Origin: Cyanobacteriota bacterium SRBZ.bins.94.201705
GTDB lineage: Bacteria; Cyanobacteriota; Cyanobacteriia; Cyanobacteriales; Cyanobacteriaceae
NCBI GenBank assembly: GCA_030549855.1
Contig: JAUQQP010000035.1
Span: forward strand, 1 to 64,000
Direction: 5' to 3'
DNA: 64,000 bases
Shown: one piece after another, positions 48,670 through 58,022 of the stretch
Layout of the letters: every line of letters starts with the position of its first letter
Numbering within the stretch: position 1 is the stretch's first letter
The notes under the pieces: model-generated
What the model saw: only the letters and a program-made list of their open reading frames with translations
Told to the model about the DNA's origin: nothing
Databases searched by the model: none
Program-made: the position numbers and the translations under genes

Positions 48670-48977
48670 CTAGTCGCCTCCCTTTCTAAGAGACTTGTCC
48701 AAGAGGTGAACACTAAAATCAACCCAGTACCCCTACAATTGTCACGTATATCTCTATAACCTCCTTATTTTCTTTAGGTTCTTTTTATTTTTAATCCTAA
48801 TTTAATTGTAGCCAAAAATACAGCAGAAAAACCCCTTTTTTGCGCGGAAATGGAACATTTTTTACAAAATTTAATTTCTAGCTCCTATGGTCATATAGTA
48901 GTAAATTTGTTGGAGAATGGTAATGTAGAATACACGGAAAAACAAAAAGTAATATTTTTTACCAATCAGGCTGGAGT
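48670..48977. other. Gap upstream of the pentapeptide gene, no gene seen
   Basis: This 308-base A+T-rich stretch separates two minus-strand genes. An open plus-strand frame (48850-49035) would overlap the mscS end and has no conserved features. The stretch probably holds the pentapeptide gene promoter. Confidence 0.45.
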
Positions 48978-50579
48978 TTACTGCAAACCTAGGTGGGTTT
49001 TTAAAGGGAGTTTAAGATGTCGGAGGATTTCCTGATTGATTTGACTGCAGATGCGATCACCCCGTTGGCCGTATTCTAGTTTTATATCATCGACACAGAA
49101 ATTAATCTGAAACTGATAGTAGAGATAGCCTTCATCGTGATTTAGGCCTTTAATCCAAATTTGAGGTGCCTGCCATTTATTTCTTTCTTTAAAGCGGGAT
49201 TTTAGCCATTCATTTAATTCCAAGACGTAGTCATCCAGTCTGGTTTCGTCCCGTTTTGGTTTAGTAAGTTTTTGGTAGAGGCGGTAGGTTCTTTTTTTGA
49301 GCAAATTGATTTTTATTTCCCATTCTTGAGATATTATATAAAGGTCTTCTTCTTTGAGATTGGGGTCTTTTAGCCAAATACGATACCATTCTCGTACTAA
49401 TTCGATGAGACAGGTGGGGCATTTGGATTCGCTGATAGGTAGATTTATACTATTATCCGTTGGAGAATTATCTGGGGATATTGATAAGCCAATAAGGGAG
49501 AGGATTTGCTGGTATTCTTGATAGATGTTGTTGATTTCGTCAGCAGTTAAACCACCTTTTTCGGCAAACTGAATAGTGACGACTAATGCTTCTAAGGATT
49601 CTTCAATTTCCTGTAGTTTTTGGTTGACTTTTTGTTCAGCAAGGAGGCGAAGTTTGCCATATTTTTGTTGTTCGTTGAGGGGGTGGCTGGGGTCATTTAC
49701 AATATAGTATTTGTCAATGAGACTTATTTTGGTGTCAATGTCAGCAAGAGTGTCGGGGTGGGCTAAGACAATTTCTGTAATTAAATTGCGGGTATAGTCT
49801 ATTTCCAACTGGGCAGGGATTTCTAGGGTGCTGGTATAGTAGTAATAAGAGGTGGGACGACTAAGGTTAGTGATAGTCTGGTTTTGGAGAATACTATTGG
49901 GGATGTAAATTTCACAATGGCGGTTAAAGAGGTAAAGTTTGGTAACACGGACACCAATACGTTGTAGCATACCGATAGTGCCGTCTTCCAAACGTAAAAC
50001 ATCCCCAAATTGAAAGGGGGTATCGATGAGTAAGACAATGCCGCTGAAAAAATTGGCCAGAATGTCTTTTAGGGCAAAACCGATAATAAAAGTGGCACCC
50101 CCTAAAGCCACCCAAATGCCAGTTAAGTCTACCCCAAAGTTTTTTAAGACAAAGACAGCGGCTATTAAAAAGATAATCACCGGGGAGATGGCACCAACTA
50201 AGGGCAACAAAACGTCATCCCACATCACCTCCGTCTGTTTGGTGTATTCCCGCAAGTAGTATATCAATACTTGTTTCAAAAGAGTTACAGACCAGGAACT
50301 GAGAATAATTATTAAGGCGGCATTAAGAAACTTGAGGGTTAAACTCTGCCAGGAGAAATCTAATAGAGAAAATATAAATTTGGCATAAAGAAGAACAAAA
50401 ATGGTGAGGATGGGGTTAATAGAAAGACTAAGGGTGACAAGAGGAATATCTGTGTCTAGACGTCGACAAAGGGGGAGTAAAACCCAGTTTAAAAGGGCAT
50501 AGAGACAGAGGAAACTAGGGGCAAAGAGGAGAACATGATATACAAGAGGGGGAAAATCTAACCAATATTGTAGCCACAT
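48978..50579 (-). CDS. MscS-family mechanosensitive channel protein
   Basis: This 533-residue protein has four or five N-terminal membrane helices. A pore-lining segment ([21 protein letters not shown]) with the conserved small residues leads into the MscS beta domain ([26 protein letters not shown], about 185-210), which is followed by the long [18 protein letters not shown] strand. A large cytosolic C-terminal part (about 230-533) goes beyond the standard MscS. The N-terminus begins at 50579, 14 bases from an NtcA-type site that belongs to the divergent amt promoter. Confidence 0.88.
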   Translation of the reverse strand: MWLQYWLDFPPLVYHVLLFAPSFLCLYALLNWVLLPLCRRLDTDIPLVTLSLSINPILTIFVLLYAKFIFSLLDFSWQSLTLKFLNAALIIILSSWSVTLLKQVLIYYLREYTKQTEVMWDDVLLPLVGAISPVIIFLIAAVFVLKNFGVDLTGIWVALGGATFIIGFALKDILANFFSGIVLLIDTPFQFGDVLRLEDGTIGMLQRIGVRVTKLYLFNRHCEIYIPNSILQNQTITNLSRPTSYYYYTSTLEIPAQLEIDYTRNLITEIVLAHPDTLADIDTKISLIDKYYIVNDPSHPLNEQQKYGKLRLLAEQKVNQKLQEIEESLEALVVTIQFAEKGGLTADEINNIYQEYQQILSLIGLSISPDNSPTDNSINLPISESKCPTCLIELVREWYRIWLKDPNLKEEDLYIISQEWEIKINLLKKRTYRLYQKLTKPKRDETRLDDYVLELNEWLKSRFKERNKWQAPQIWIKGLNHDEGYLYYQFQINFCVDDIKLEYGQRGDRICSQINQEILRHLKLPLKTHLGLQ

Positions 50580-50592
50580 AATCAGGGAAATT

Positions 50593-50606
50593 GTATATCC
50601 GTATAC
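50593..50606 (+). promoter_or_regulatory. NtcA-binding site of the amt promoter
   Basis: GTATATCCGTATAC is an exact GTA-N8-TAC match to the NtcA consensus. A -10-like TATTTA lies at 50631-50636, 24 bases downstream, close to the class II activator spacing of about 22. This supports nitrogen-starvation control of amt. The site lies 14 bases from the mscS start codon on the opposite strand. Confidence 0.88.
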
Positions 50607-50705
50607 AGAAAACCCGGGGAAAACCGTGAATATTTAACAGTTATTCCATGGTTTTACAACCGTTTTATAGAAGTTATCTCACAGACTAGTGGAGAGTATA
50701 AGGGG

Positions 50706-52184
50706 ATGAGTTTAAGAAAAAGTAAACAAGGCTTGTCAAAAGGGCACAACAGTGTAGTACTGAGTCTGATAGATAAAATAACTAGCCGGATTTCTCCCTA
50801 TTGGTTAGCCTGTATTCCCCTGAGTGCCCTCTTAGTTGTAATCTGGGATGCGGCAGTAATGGCACAGGGGTTAGAAGGGCCTAAAACCCTGGAAGAGATA
50901 AAAATAATTCTAGATTCGGTATTCTTATTGTTCTGTGCGGTATTAGTAATATTCATGAATGCCGGCTTTGCCATGGTGGAAACTGGTTTTTGTCGGCATA
51001 AGAATGCGGTAAACATCCTAGCCAAGAATTTGATTGTTTTTGCCATTGCCACTATAGCCTATTGGGCAGTGGGTTATGGTTTCATGTATGGGGAGGGGAA
51101 CAGTTTTATTGGTACTCAAGGATTCTTTTTCCACGGAGACGGTACCCCCTATGGTAACGAAAACTATCCCAAGGCGGTACCAGCGGCCATTTCTTTCCTA
51201 TTCCAGGTGGCCTTTGCGGCAACAGCAGCTACAATTGTTTCCGGTGCGGTAGCAGAGAGAATTCGCTTTGATGCCTTTTTGATATTCAGTTTCCTCCTAG
51301 TGGCTATTTCCTATCCTATCACTGGCCGTTGGGCGTGGGATGGCAGTTGGTTGGCCAATTTAGGATTTAAGGATTTTGCCGGTTCCACTGTAGTACACTC
51401 TGTAGGAGGCTGGGCAGCATTGGTAGGTGCGGCAATTTTAGGCCCTCGTCAAGGGAAGTATTCTCCTGACGGCAAGGTCAACGCCATTCCCGGTCATAAT
51501 TTAAGTATTGCCACCCTGGGATGTCTAATTCTGTGGATAGGCTGGTTTGGCTTCAATCCTGGTTCAGAATTAGCGGCTACTGCTAATGTACCCTATATTG
51601 CCGTCACTACCAACCTGGCTGCTGCTGCCGGAGGGGTTGCTGCTACTATCACCTCCTGGTTTAAAGACGGCAAACCCGACTTGTCTATGATTATCAACGG
51701 CATTTTGGCTGGACTGGTGGCCATTACTGCCGGCTGTAACGTGGTGGGTTACTTCAGTGCTGTAATTATTGGTGTAATTGCTGGTGTTATAGTAGTATAT
51801 TCGGTAGTATTATTCGATCGGGTGTTAAAAATAGACGACCCAGTGGGGGCCATATCTGTACACTTAGTAAATGGGGTGTGGGGCACTCTGGCTGTAGGCT
51901 TGTTTGCTACAGAAGGAGGACTGTTTACTGGGGGAGGTATTAAATTACTAATCAATCAGATTATTGGGATTGTAAGCATTGGGGCCTTTACAGTGATTTT
52001 CAGTGGTATAGTGTGGTATATATTGCGGGCAACCATTGGCATTAGAGTCACCCCAGAAGAGGAAGTCCAAGGGTTGGATATTGGTGAACATGGTATGGAA
52101 GCCTACAGTGGTTTTGTCAAGGAGGCAGATGTATTAACTGGCGGTTTTGCCATCAACTACGAAAGCAAGTCTGCCTCACAATAA
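50706..52184 (+). CDS. amt: Ammonium transporter
   Basis: This 492-residue Amt/Mep/Rh channel-type protein carries ammonium. It has about 11-12 helices. The pore twin histidines are in [17 protein letters not shown] and [13 protein letters not shown]. An N-terminal extension of about 70 residues includes a first hydrophobic helix with ...AAVMAQG, possibly a cleaved signal. The PII-binding C-terminal tail runs after [15 protein letters not shown]. An NtcA site lies 100 bases upstream. No glnB neighbour is present. Confidence 0.95.
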   Translation: MSLRKSKQGLSKGHNSVVLSLIDKITSRISPYWLACIPLSALLVVIWDAAVMAQGLEGPKTLEEIKIILDSVFLLFCAVLVIFMNAGFAMVETGFCRHKNAVNILAKNLIVFAIATIAYWAVGYGFMYGEGNSFIGTQGFFFHGDGTPYGNENYPKAVPAAISFLFQVAFAATAATIVSGAVAERIRFDAFLIFSFLLVAISYPITGRWAWDGSWLANLGFKDFAGSTVVHSVGGWAALVGAAILGPRQGKYSPDGKVNAIPGHNLSIATLGCLILWIGWFGFNPGSELAATANVPYIAVTTNLAAAAGGVAATITSWFKDGKPDLSMIINGILAGLVAITAGCNVVGYFSAVIIGVIAGVIVVYSVVLFDRVLKIDDPVGAISVHLVNGVWGTLAVGLFATEGGLFTGGGIKLLINQIIGIVSIGAFTVIFSGIVWYILRATIGIRVTPEEEVQGLDIGEHGMEAYSGFVKEADVLTGGFAINYESKSASQ

Positions 52185-52192
52185 GGAGACAC

Positions 52193-52224
52193 AAGGGGGC
52201 ATTGTCAACCACCCCCTTTTTTTT
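52193..52224. terminator. Bidirectional terminator between amt and crcB
   Basis: AAGGGGG (52193-52199) pairs with CCCCCTT (52212-52218) around a 12-base loop, with a T8 run after it for amt. The right arm overlaps the codons for the C-terminal lysines and glycines of the convergent crcB gene, so that gene's 3' end doubles as terminator DNA. Confidence 0.85.
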
Positions 52225-52609
52225 GTAGCCATTTATAGGCCATTAAATTCCCCAACTGGAGACAGACTACCCCCAAAATAGGACTACTAAGCCAGTATAT
52301 CAGACTTTCCTTGGAATTGCCGTGGTCCCACATGACAGAGGCATCCAGCTGGTAAGAGGAGAAGGTGGTAAAGGAGCCAAGGAAGCCTACCGATACCAAC
52401 AAACGTATTTCAGACGAGATATTGGTTTTGATAGCCAGGGTAACAAACAAGCCCATGAGGAGACAACCAGAAGAATTGATGATTACATGGGCAAGGGGTA
52501 AACCAACGCCTCCATGATAAAGCCAGGTTTCCAGATAATAACGACTCAATGCCCCACCAATGGCGCCTAGACTTACCGCCAGGGGTGTACGATATTTGTG
52601 TTTATCCAT
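52205..52609 (-). CDS. crcB: Fluoride channel subunit CrcB/FluC (second of pair)
   Basis: This 134-residue four-helix fluoride channel protein has the conserved GFLGSFTTFSSYQLD segment near residue 77, which carries the channel's polar lining, and an N-terminal GAIGGALSRYYLE motif. The gene overlaps the previous crcB by 8 bases, so the two subunits are translated together and probably form a heterodimer. FluC exports fluoride to protect enolase and pyrophosphatase. The C-terminal KKGGG is encoded by terminator DNA. Confidence 0.92.
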   Translation of the reverse strand: MDKHKYRTPLAVSLGAIGGALSRYYLETWLYHGGVGLPLAHVIINSSGCLLMGLFVTLAIKTNISSEIRLLVSVGFLGSFTTFSSYQLDASVMWDHGNSKESLIYWLSSPILGVVCLQLGNLMAYKWLQKKGGG

Positions 52610-52991
52610 GGATTAACCGCGGCAGGAAAATACCAACTTCCAGAAGACTCATCCCCAAAAGAATACTTCCCAGATAGTATAACAAAGCCCTTTTCTTTTC
52701 TCCCAGCTGCCACAAGGTAACAGTGTCTAGGATGAAGGTGGAAAAGGTGGTATAGGAAGCCAAAAAGCCATTGGCCAGTAGTATTCTTAGGGGGTCATTT
52801 TTGAGAGAAATGCCGGTTACCACCCCCATAAAAAAGGCACCAGACAGATTAATGATAAAAGTACCAAAAGGGAAGTGGGTGCCCCACCATTCTGCCGAAA
52901 AACGGGTAAGATAATAACGGGCAACCGCGCCTGGTATAGCCCCTGTTATCACTACCAGGGTAGCAATTACTGGGTTAACTGTGGTGGACAT
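52602..52991 (-). CDS. crcB: Fluoride channel subunit CrcB/FluC (first of pair)
   Basis: This 129-residue FluC-type protein has GAIPGAVARYYLTRF (about 17-31) and the GFLASYTTFSTFILDT lining segment near 73. It starts 2 bases upstream of where selO ends (52994), so it is likely co-transcribed with selO, and it overlaps the second crcB by 8 bases. The pair arrangement implies a heterodimer. No fluoride riboswitch was recognised upstream in this operon. Confidence 0.92.
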   Translation of the reverse strand: MSTTVNPVIATLVVITGAIPGAVARYYLTRFSAEWWGTHFPFGTFIINLSGAFFMGVVTGISLKNDPLRILLANGFLASYTTFSTFILDTVTLWQLGEKKRALLYYLGSILLGMSLLEVGIFLPRLIHG

Positions 52992-52993
52992 GA

Positions 52994-54400
52994 TTATTTT
53001 TTTATCCCCTCTAATAGTTCATAAAAGGGCAGCCAATTATCATATTCAGATATAGGCCCCCATACTGATTCAATTATGTCTTTTGTGGGGACAATTTGGG
53101 GGTTATACTGGTGGAGGGTTTTTGCTATTTCATCTAACTCATCTCTTGTAAACTGTTCTAGACAACGGTGGTATAATCGCCGCCAATGGTTTATATTAGC
53201 TGCGTTTATCTCCCTATTTTCTAGGATTAAATTTTCGTCTGTATGCCAGCTATAGTTAAAATCCTGGGTTAAATGGGCAAAAAATTGATGGTAAAGGTAT
53301 CCACTGTCTTTTAGCAAGATAATCGTCTGTTTAACTAGTTCTTCTCCCAGCTGTTTGTCGTCCAAGGATTTAAAACCAAGTTTTGAGAGCATCAAATCCC
53401 GGTAATATTGGCCATATAAATCATCAAAATAAGCCAACTCTTCCTCTAAATCCTGTTTAGGAATAACTAGACTAAGAGGCTTTTGTAATAACTCCAAATT
53501 CAGACGACAAATAAAAGGCTGATTGCCATAACTGTACCTGCCAGTATAGTCAAAATAGGCGGCGGTAAAAGAGGGATCCATAGTATATATAAAAGCATAA
53601 GGGCCATAGTCAAAACTTTCACCAGTGATGGACATGTTATCAGTATTCAAAACCCCATGACAGAAACCGGCAGCCATCCACTGGGCAGCAAGGAGGGCAA
53701 TTCTTTGAACCAATTCCCTGTAAAATTGACGATAGGGATTATCTGAAGAGATAACGTGGGGATAATAGTAGTAGATAACGTGGTCTAACAGTTTTTTGAC
53801 TAAATCGGGGCGCTGGTGGTAATAAAGACGCTCAAAAGTGCCAAAACGGATATGGGATTTACTAAGCCGTACCATAACAGAACTACGAGTAGGTGACGGC
53901 TCATCGGTGCGCCAAAGAGACTCCCCAGTTTCAATAAGACAGAGACAGCGAGAAGTATTAACCCCAAGACGGTATAATGCTTCGGCGGCAATAACCTCCC
54001 TCACACCCCCCTTAAGGGTAAGCCGGCCATCTCCCTGGCGAGAAAAAGGAGTCCTCCCAGACCCTTTTGTGCCAAGATCATATAATACCCCATCAGTACC
54101 CCTCACCTGACCATATAAAAAACCTCTGCCATCTCCCAGGTGGGGATTATAGACACCAAATTGATAACCGTGGTATTTGAGGGCTAAAAAAGGACGTACT
54201 CCTCTAAATTTCCCAAAGGCTTCAATCCAATGGTCAGGAGTGACAGTATTCTTGTCAATACCTAAAAGGGGTAACAAGTCGTAGTTAGCAAAGCGGAGAA
54301 TGTGTTGGGGAAATTCGGCGGCAAACACCTCAGTATAAAAATCATCCCCCATATTCTCCATAACAGGCTCGTATTCCAAACAAAGAAAGGGATTTTTCAT
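52994..54400 (-). CDS. selO: Protein adenylyltransferase SelO (YdiU family)
   Basis: This pseudokinase-fold enzyme transfers AMP to protein Ser/Thr/Tyr in redox control. It is 468 residues long. Blocks of the family present: [41 protein letters not shown] near residue 115, and [19 protein letters not shown] near 235 with the metal-binding Asn and Asp. I chose the ATG at 54400 (MKNPF); the frame is open for 11 more codons upstream and would overlap the ROK gene end. It is co-directional with ROK and the crcB pair. Confidence 0.9.
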   Translation of the reverse strand: MKNPFLCLEYEPVMENMGDDFYTEVFAAEFPQHILRFANYDLLPLLGIDKNTVTPDHWIEAFGKFRGVRPFLALKYHGYQFGVYNPHLGDGRGFLYGQVRGTDGVLYDLGTKGSGRTPFSRQGDGRLTLKGGVREVIAAEALYRLGVNTSRCLCLIETGESLWRTDEPSPTRSSVMVRLSKSHIRFGTFERLYYHQRPDLVKKLLDHVIYYYYPHVISSDNPYRQFYRELVQRIALLAAQWMAAGFCHGVLNTDNMSITGESFDYGPYAFIYTMDPSFTAAYFDYTGRYSYGNQPFICRLNLELLQKPLSLVIPKQDLEEELAYFDDLYGQYYRDLMLSKLGFKSLDDKQLGEELVKQTIILLKDSGYLYHQFFAHLTQDFNYSWHTDENLILENREINAANINHWRRLYHRCLEQFTRDELDEIAKTLHQYNPQIVPTKDIIESVWGPISEYDNWLPFYELLEGIKK

Positions 54401-54405
54401 AACCA

Positions 54406-55305
54406 CTACTGTGAAGGGAAAAAAGTTTGCCATGCCAAAAAAGCGGCACCTACCATTCCCGCCTTCTCCCCCAATTGGGCTACAGTTATTTTTAGGCCAA
54501 CCCGGGAAGTAGGTAACACCCTTTTCTCTACCTCCCTAATAGTGGCAGGCAGAAAATATTTGGCACTTTTACTTATCCCTCCCCCAATAATCACTACCTC
54601 TGGCGTCAGTATGTAGATAATACTGGCTAATCCTGCCCCCAGTTTCCTACCATATTCCTGCCAAAAAGTCAAGGCCTCTGGGTCATTTTTTTCCGCCAAT
54701 AGGCCTAACTGGGCGGGGGTTTTGCCAGTTTCCCGTATTATAGCAGTAGCAGAGACATACTGTTCCAAAGAGCCCTGGTTGCCACTGTTACAAGGAGGGC
54801 CATCGGGATTAAGGGTAATTAAGCCTAATTCGCCAGCAGCCCCCAAATGTCCTGTAAATAGTCTACCATTGAGGATAATGGCTCCACCTACCCCTGTGCC
54901 CAGGGTGAGAAGCACAAGATGGTTGTAGCCTTTGCCGGCGCCTAACCAGGCTTCCCCCAAACCGGCACAATTGGCATCATTAGCTATAACCGTCTGTAAC
55001 CCCGTCTTTGCCTCCAACAATTGGGCAAGGGGTACATTTTGCCAGTCTGTAAGATTAATAGCTACTAATGCAATTCTTCCTGTAGCATCGGCAGGGCCAG
55101 GTGTACCAACCCCTAAGGCAATGGCCTGTTTATGGCGGTTGAGATGGTTGACGCCACGGGAAATGGCTTCTACTACGGCAGTGGGAGTGGAGGGTTGAGG
55201 GGTGGGAATGGTTAAAGATTCTAAACAGTCACCGGTGAGGGTAAAACGTCCCATTTTAATAGCAGTACCCCCTAAGTCTACACCAATAACCTCCTTCATG
55301 GTCAT
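54406..55305 (-). CDS. ROK-family sugar kinase
   Basis: This 299-residue ROK kinase, a likely glucokinase, has the ATP-binding [13 protein letters not shown] (6-18) and the catalytic-region [13 protein letters not shown] near 105. The zinc-binding motif CxCGxxGC of classical ROK proteins is replaced by [13 protein letters not shown], and the His in ExGH is Leu (GELGLI), so this is a zinc-site-less variant. The stop lies 5 bases before the selO start, and the gene's start overlaps rdgB by 4 bases. Confidence 0.88.
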   Translation of the reverse strand: MTMKEVIGVDLGGTAIKMGRFTLTGDCLESLTIPTPQPSTPTAVVEAISRGVNHLNRHKQAIALGVGTPGPADATGRIALVAINLTDWQNVPLAQLLEAKTGLQTVIANDANCAGLGEAWLGAGKGYNHLVLLTLGTGVGGAIILNGRLFTGHLGAAGELGLITLNPDGPPCNSGNQGSLEQYVSATAIIRETGKTPAQLGLLAEKNDPEALTFWQEYGRKLGAGLASIIYILTPEVVIIGGGISKSAKYFLPATIREVEKRVLPTSRVGLKITVAQLGEKAGMVGAAFLAWQTFFPSQ

Positions 55306-55880
55306 GGTTTTCCTAAAAGAGACTGTAAAAGTGGACGAAATTGGGCAAAGGCTTTACCCCGGTGACTATAATTACCCTTCTCCTCTACAGACATCTGGGC
55401 AAAGGTTTTCCCAGCAGCAGGGATGTAGAATATAGGATCATAGCCAAAACCCCCTTCCCCCATGGGGCTTTCTGCAATTACCCCCTCACATACCCCCTCC
55501 GTTTCAATTACTATCTCTCCCCGGGGGTTAGCCAAGGCAATAACACAGACAAATTTTGCACTACGGTCTCTTACTCCTCGTAATTCTTGCAAAATCCTAG
55601 CAATACGCTCACTGTCACTGTTACCATAACGGGCAGAATAGACACCAGGTTTACCCCCCAAGGCATTGACAGATAAACCAGAATCATCGGCAATAGCCCA
55701 CTGGTTTAGGGCCATGGCAGTGTGGGAGGCTTTTAGCCGTGCATTTTCCGCAAAGGTGCTGCCAGTCTCCCCTATCTCCAACGCCGATGGCTTAGCTACC
55801 AATTCTACCGGCAACCCCTGTAAGTAAGCCTCCATTTCCCTCAACTTCCCCGGATTGCCAGTTGCCACCACTATTTTCAT
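55302..55880 (-). CDS. rdgB: XTP/dITP pyrophosphatase (HAM1/RdgB)
   Basis: This enzyme hydrolyses non-canonical purine triphosphates (XTP, dITP) to keep them out of nucleic acids. It is 192 residues from the chosen ATG 55880 (MKIVVATGNPGKLREM). The family motif VATGNPGK is at the N-terminus, SGLSVNALGGKPGVYSARY near 70, and GEGGFGYDPIF near 140. Its end overlaps the ROK gene start and its own start overlaps the serS stop. Confidence 0.94.
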   Translation of the reverse strand: MKIVVATGNPGKLREMEAYLQGLPVELVAKPSALEIGETGSTFAENARLKASHTAMALNQWAIADDSGLSVNALGGKPGVYSARYGNSDSERIARILQELRGVRDRSAKFVCVIALANPRGEIVIETEGVCEGVIAESPMGEGGFGYDPIFYIPAAGKTFAQMSVEEKGNYSHRGKAFAQFRPLLQSLLGKP

Positions 55881-55885
55881 CCCCC

Positions 55886-57178
55886 TCACTCCCCTTCCAC
55901 CAACAACTCTCTTTTTAGATACGGCTGTAGCACTTCAGGTACACGAACATTACCGTTGGGAAGTTGATAGATTTCTAGGATAGCAGCCATGGTGCGCCCT
56001 ACAGCTAAACCCGAACCATTGAGGGTGTGGACAAAGGCAGTGCCCTTTTTGCCCTTTTCCCGGAAGCGGATATTAGCCCGTCTCGCCTGGAAATCAAGAC
56101 AGTTGGAACAACTAGAGATTTCCCTATAGCCGTTAGCAGAGGGCAACCATACCTCTATATCATAACACTTGGCCGCACTGAAGCCCAAATCCCCCGTACA
56201 CAATTCCACCACCCGGTAGGGTAATTGTAATAACTGGAGTATACGTTCGGCATCCTGTACCATTTTCTCATGTTCCAGGGGACTGGTGTCGGGGTGGACG
56301 ATTTTGACTAATTCCACCTTATGAAATTGATGGAGACGGATTAAGCCTTTGATGTCTCGCCCATAACTGCCAGCCTCCCTCCGGAAACAAGGGGTAAAGG
56401 CACAGTGGTATATGGGTAACATGTCTGCCTCTAGGATTTCCTCCCGATAAAAGTTGGTAACGGGGACTTCTGCAGTCGGGATTAACCATAAATCATCCTT
56501 GTCACACTTGAAACTTTCATCGGCAAATTTTGGTAGTTGTCCTGTCCCCTGTAGTGTTGCAGAATTTACCAACAAGGGAGGGAGGATTTCCTTATAGCCC
56601 GCCTGGATTTGTTGGTCTAACATAAAGTTAATAAGGGCCCTTTCTAGGGCTGCCCCAGCCCCTATGAGGGCTACAAAACGACTCTGGGCTATTTTTACCG
56701 CCCTTTGGCTGTCTATAATCCCCAATTTTTCCCCTATTTCGTCATGGGATAACAGATTTGGCCTGTCGGGTATGTATTCATCCCCCCAACGTCTTATCTC
56801 CACATTGTCTTTTTCGTCTTTACCCACCGGCACAGTATCACAGGGTAAATTGGGTAATTCCAGTAATAAAGCCTCTATTTGGGCTTTTAATTCCCTCTCC
56901 TGGGGCTCCAACTCTGCTAAAATGGCTTTTATCTCATTTCCCTCCTCTTTTAGTCTCAAAATCTCCTCACTTTGCGGATTAGCCCCAGCCCTTATTTTCT
57001 GCCCAATTATTTTCCCTATCTCATTGCTCCTTGCCTGCAATTCTATCCTTTTCTTTTCAATTTCCCTCTGCTTTTTATCCAGTTCCAATAGGGGTTCCAG
57101 GTGGTAATCTTGCCCTCTTTTTCGCAATTTTTCTAGAAATTCACCAGGATTTTCCCTAATTTTTTTCAGATCTAACAT
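55886..57178 (-). CDS. serS: Seryl-tRNA synthetase
   Basis: This class IIa synthetase charges tRNA-Ser and tRNA-Sec. It has an N-terminal coiled-coil tRNA-binding arm ([20 protein letters not shown], about 31-95). The catalytic core has motif 2 ([18 protein letters not shown] near 265) and motif 3 ([16 protein letters not shown] near 385). Length (430) is typical. It lies in a minus-strand run serS-rdgB-ROK-selO-crcB-crcB with overlaps of a few bases, so it probably heads an operon. Confidence 0.96.
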   Translation of the reverse strand: MLDLKKIRENPGEFLEKLRKRGQDYHLEPLLELDKKQREIEKKRIELQARSNEIGKIIGQKIRAGANPQSEEILRLKEEGNEIKAILAELEPQERELKAQIEALLLELPNLPCDTVPVGKDEKDNVEIRRWGDEYIPDRPNLLSHDEIGEKLGIIDSQRAVKIAQSRFVALIGAGAALERALINFMLDQQIQAGYKEILPPLLVNSATLQGTGQLPKFADESFKCDKDDLWLIPTAEVPVTNFYREEILEADMLPIYHCAFTPCFRREAGSYGRDIKGLIRLHQFHKVELVKIVHPDTSPLEHEKMVQDAERILQLLQLPYRVVELCTGDLGFSAAKCYDIEVWLPSANGYREISSCSNCLDFQARRANIRFREKGKKGTAFVHTLNGSGLAVGRTMAAILEIYQLPNGNVRVPEVLQPYLKRELLVEGE

Positions 57179-57245
57179 AGTGTGTTTCTTCCATGGATGG
57201 GGTGAAATGGGTATTTTAGGTGGTAGGAGAAAATTATAGCATCAT

Positions 57246-57938
57246 CTATTGAGAATTAGCCCCATTTTTGGCAGAAGATTCCTCCTGTCTTTTCTTCCTG
57301 GCGGCTTCTAAAATGTCCGACATAACACTGAGCATTTGCTTCATTTTATCTAAGTTGCTGCGATACAAATCCAAATCCTTTTTCAGTTTTTCTACAGGCA
57401 AATTGAGTCTAGCGGCAAGGGGTTGGATGGTTTCTATAAACTTATCCTGATTCTTGGCTAACTCCTCGTCACTGGTAGTCATGAGAGTATACAAGCCAAT
57501 GGCAAAAAGACGACTATACTTGAAACGAGGATTGTCTAAAGCTTGACGCCAAGAAGCGGCAACCGAAGCCAAACCGTCAAGGGGAGTGGGATTTAATAGC
57601 CAGTCGATGACTTTGGAAGGGGGATTATTCTTGGCAAACTCTAGTAATGCCTTACTCAGTTGTTGGTATTCCTCGGGATTGCCTCCCACCGAAAGACATA
57701 AGGCGCGAAAAATAGAATCAAAATCTCTTTCGGGGGTATAACCCTCCATAAAACGGCGAAAACTCTCACAGACTCCTAGATAATAAATGGGCTCGGGCCT
57801 AAAGTCAACATTCACCGACAACAAATGCATTTCCACAATTAATTCTTCCACCACACGACGATAGACAGAATTAATTGGGCGACGGTGATGCTGGTAAAAA
57901 CTCCTCTTGGTATCGGAAAGAGTGCGATTTTTGTCCAC
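57246..57938 (-). CDS. thf1: Psb29/Thf1 photosystem II biogenesis protein
   Basis: This 230-residue helical protein is of the Thf1/Psb29 family, needed for photosystem II biogenesis/repair and FtsH complex stability in the thylakoid. The conserved block SDTKRSFYQHHRRPINSVYRRVVEEL is at the N-terminus (8-33) and YIGVCESFRRFMEGY-type near 57. The C-terminus is a basic coiled coil. The start codon is GTG (57938), as no ATG preserves the N-terminal block. Confidence 0.94.
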   Translation of the reverse strand: MDKNRTLSDTKRSFYQHHRRPINSVYRRVVEELIVEMHLLSVNVDFRPEPIYYLGVCESFRRFMEGYTPERDFDSIFRALCLSVGGNPEEYQQLSKALLEFAKNNPPSKVIDWLLNPTPLDGLASVAASWRQALDNPRFKYSRLFAIGLYTLMTTSDEELAKNQDKFIETIQPLAARLNLPVEKLKKDLDLYRSNLDKMKQMLSVMSDILEAARKKRQEESSAKNGANSQ

Positions 57939-58022
57939 GAATTAATACTTCTTGACTATTGTTAACAATGGTTAATTATCTCATATTCATCATCCCCAGT
58001 CACCCCTTATTCCCGTAGCCGC

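Noticed and set aside
56664-57107. 147-codon plus-strand frame opposite serS
   Set aside because: It is a shadow of the serS coiled-coil region; low-complexity Ser/Ile/Phe composition.
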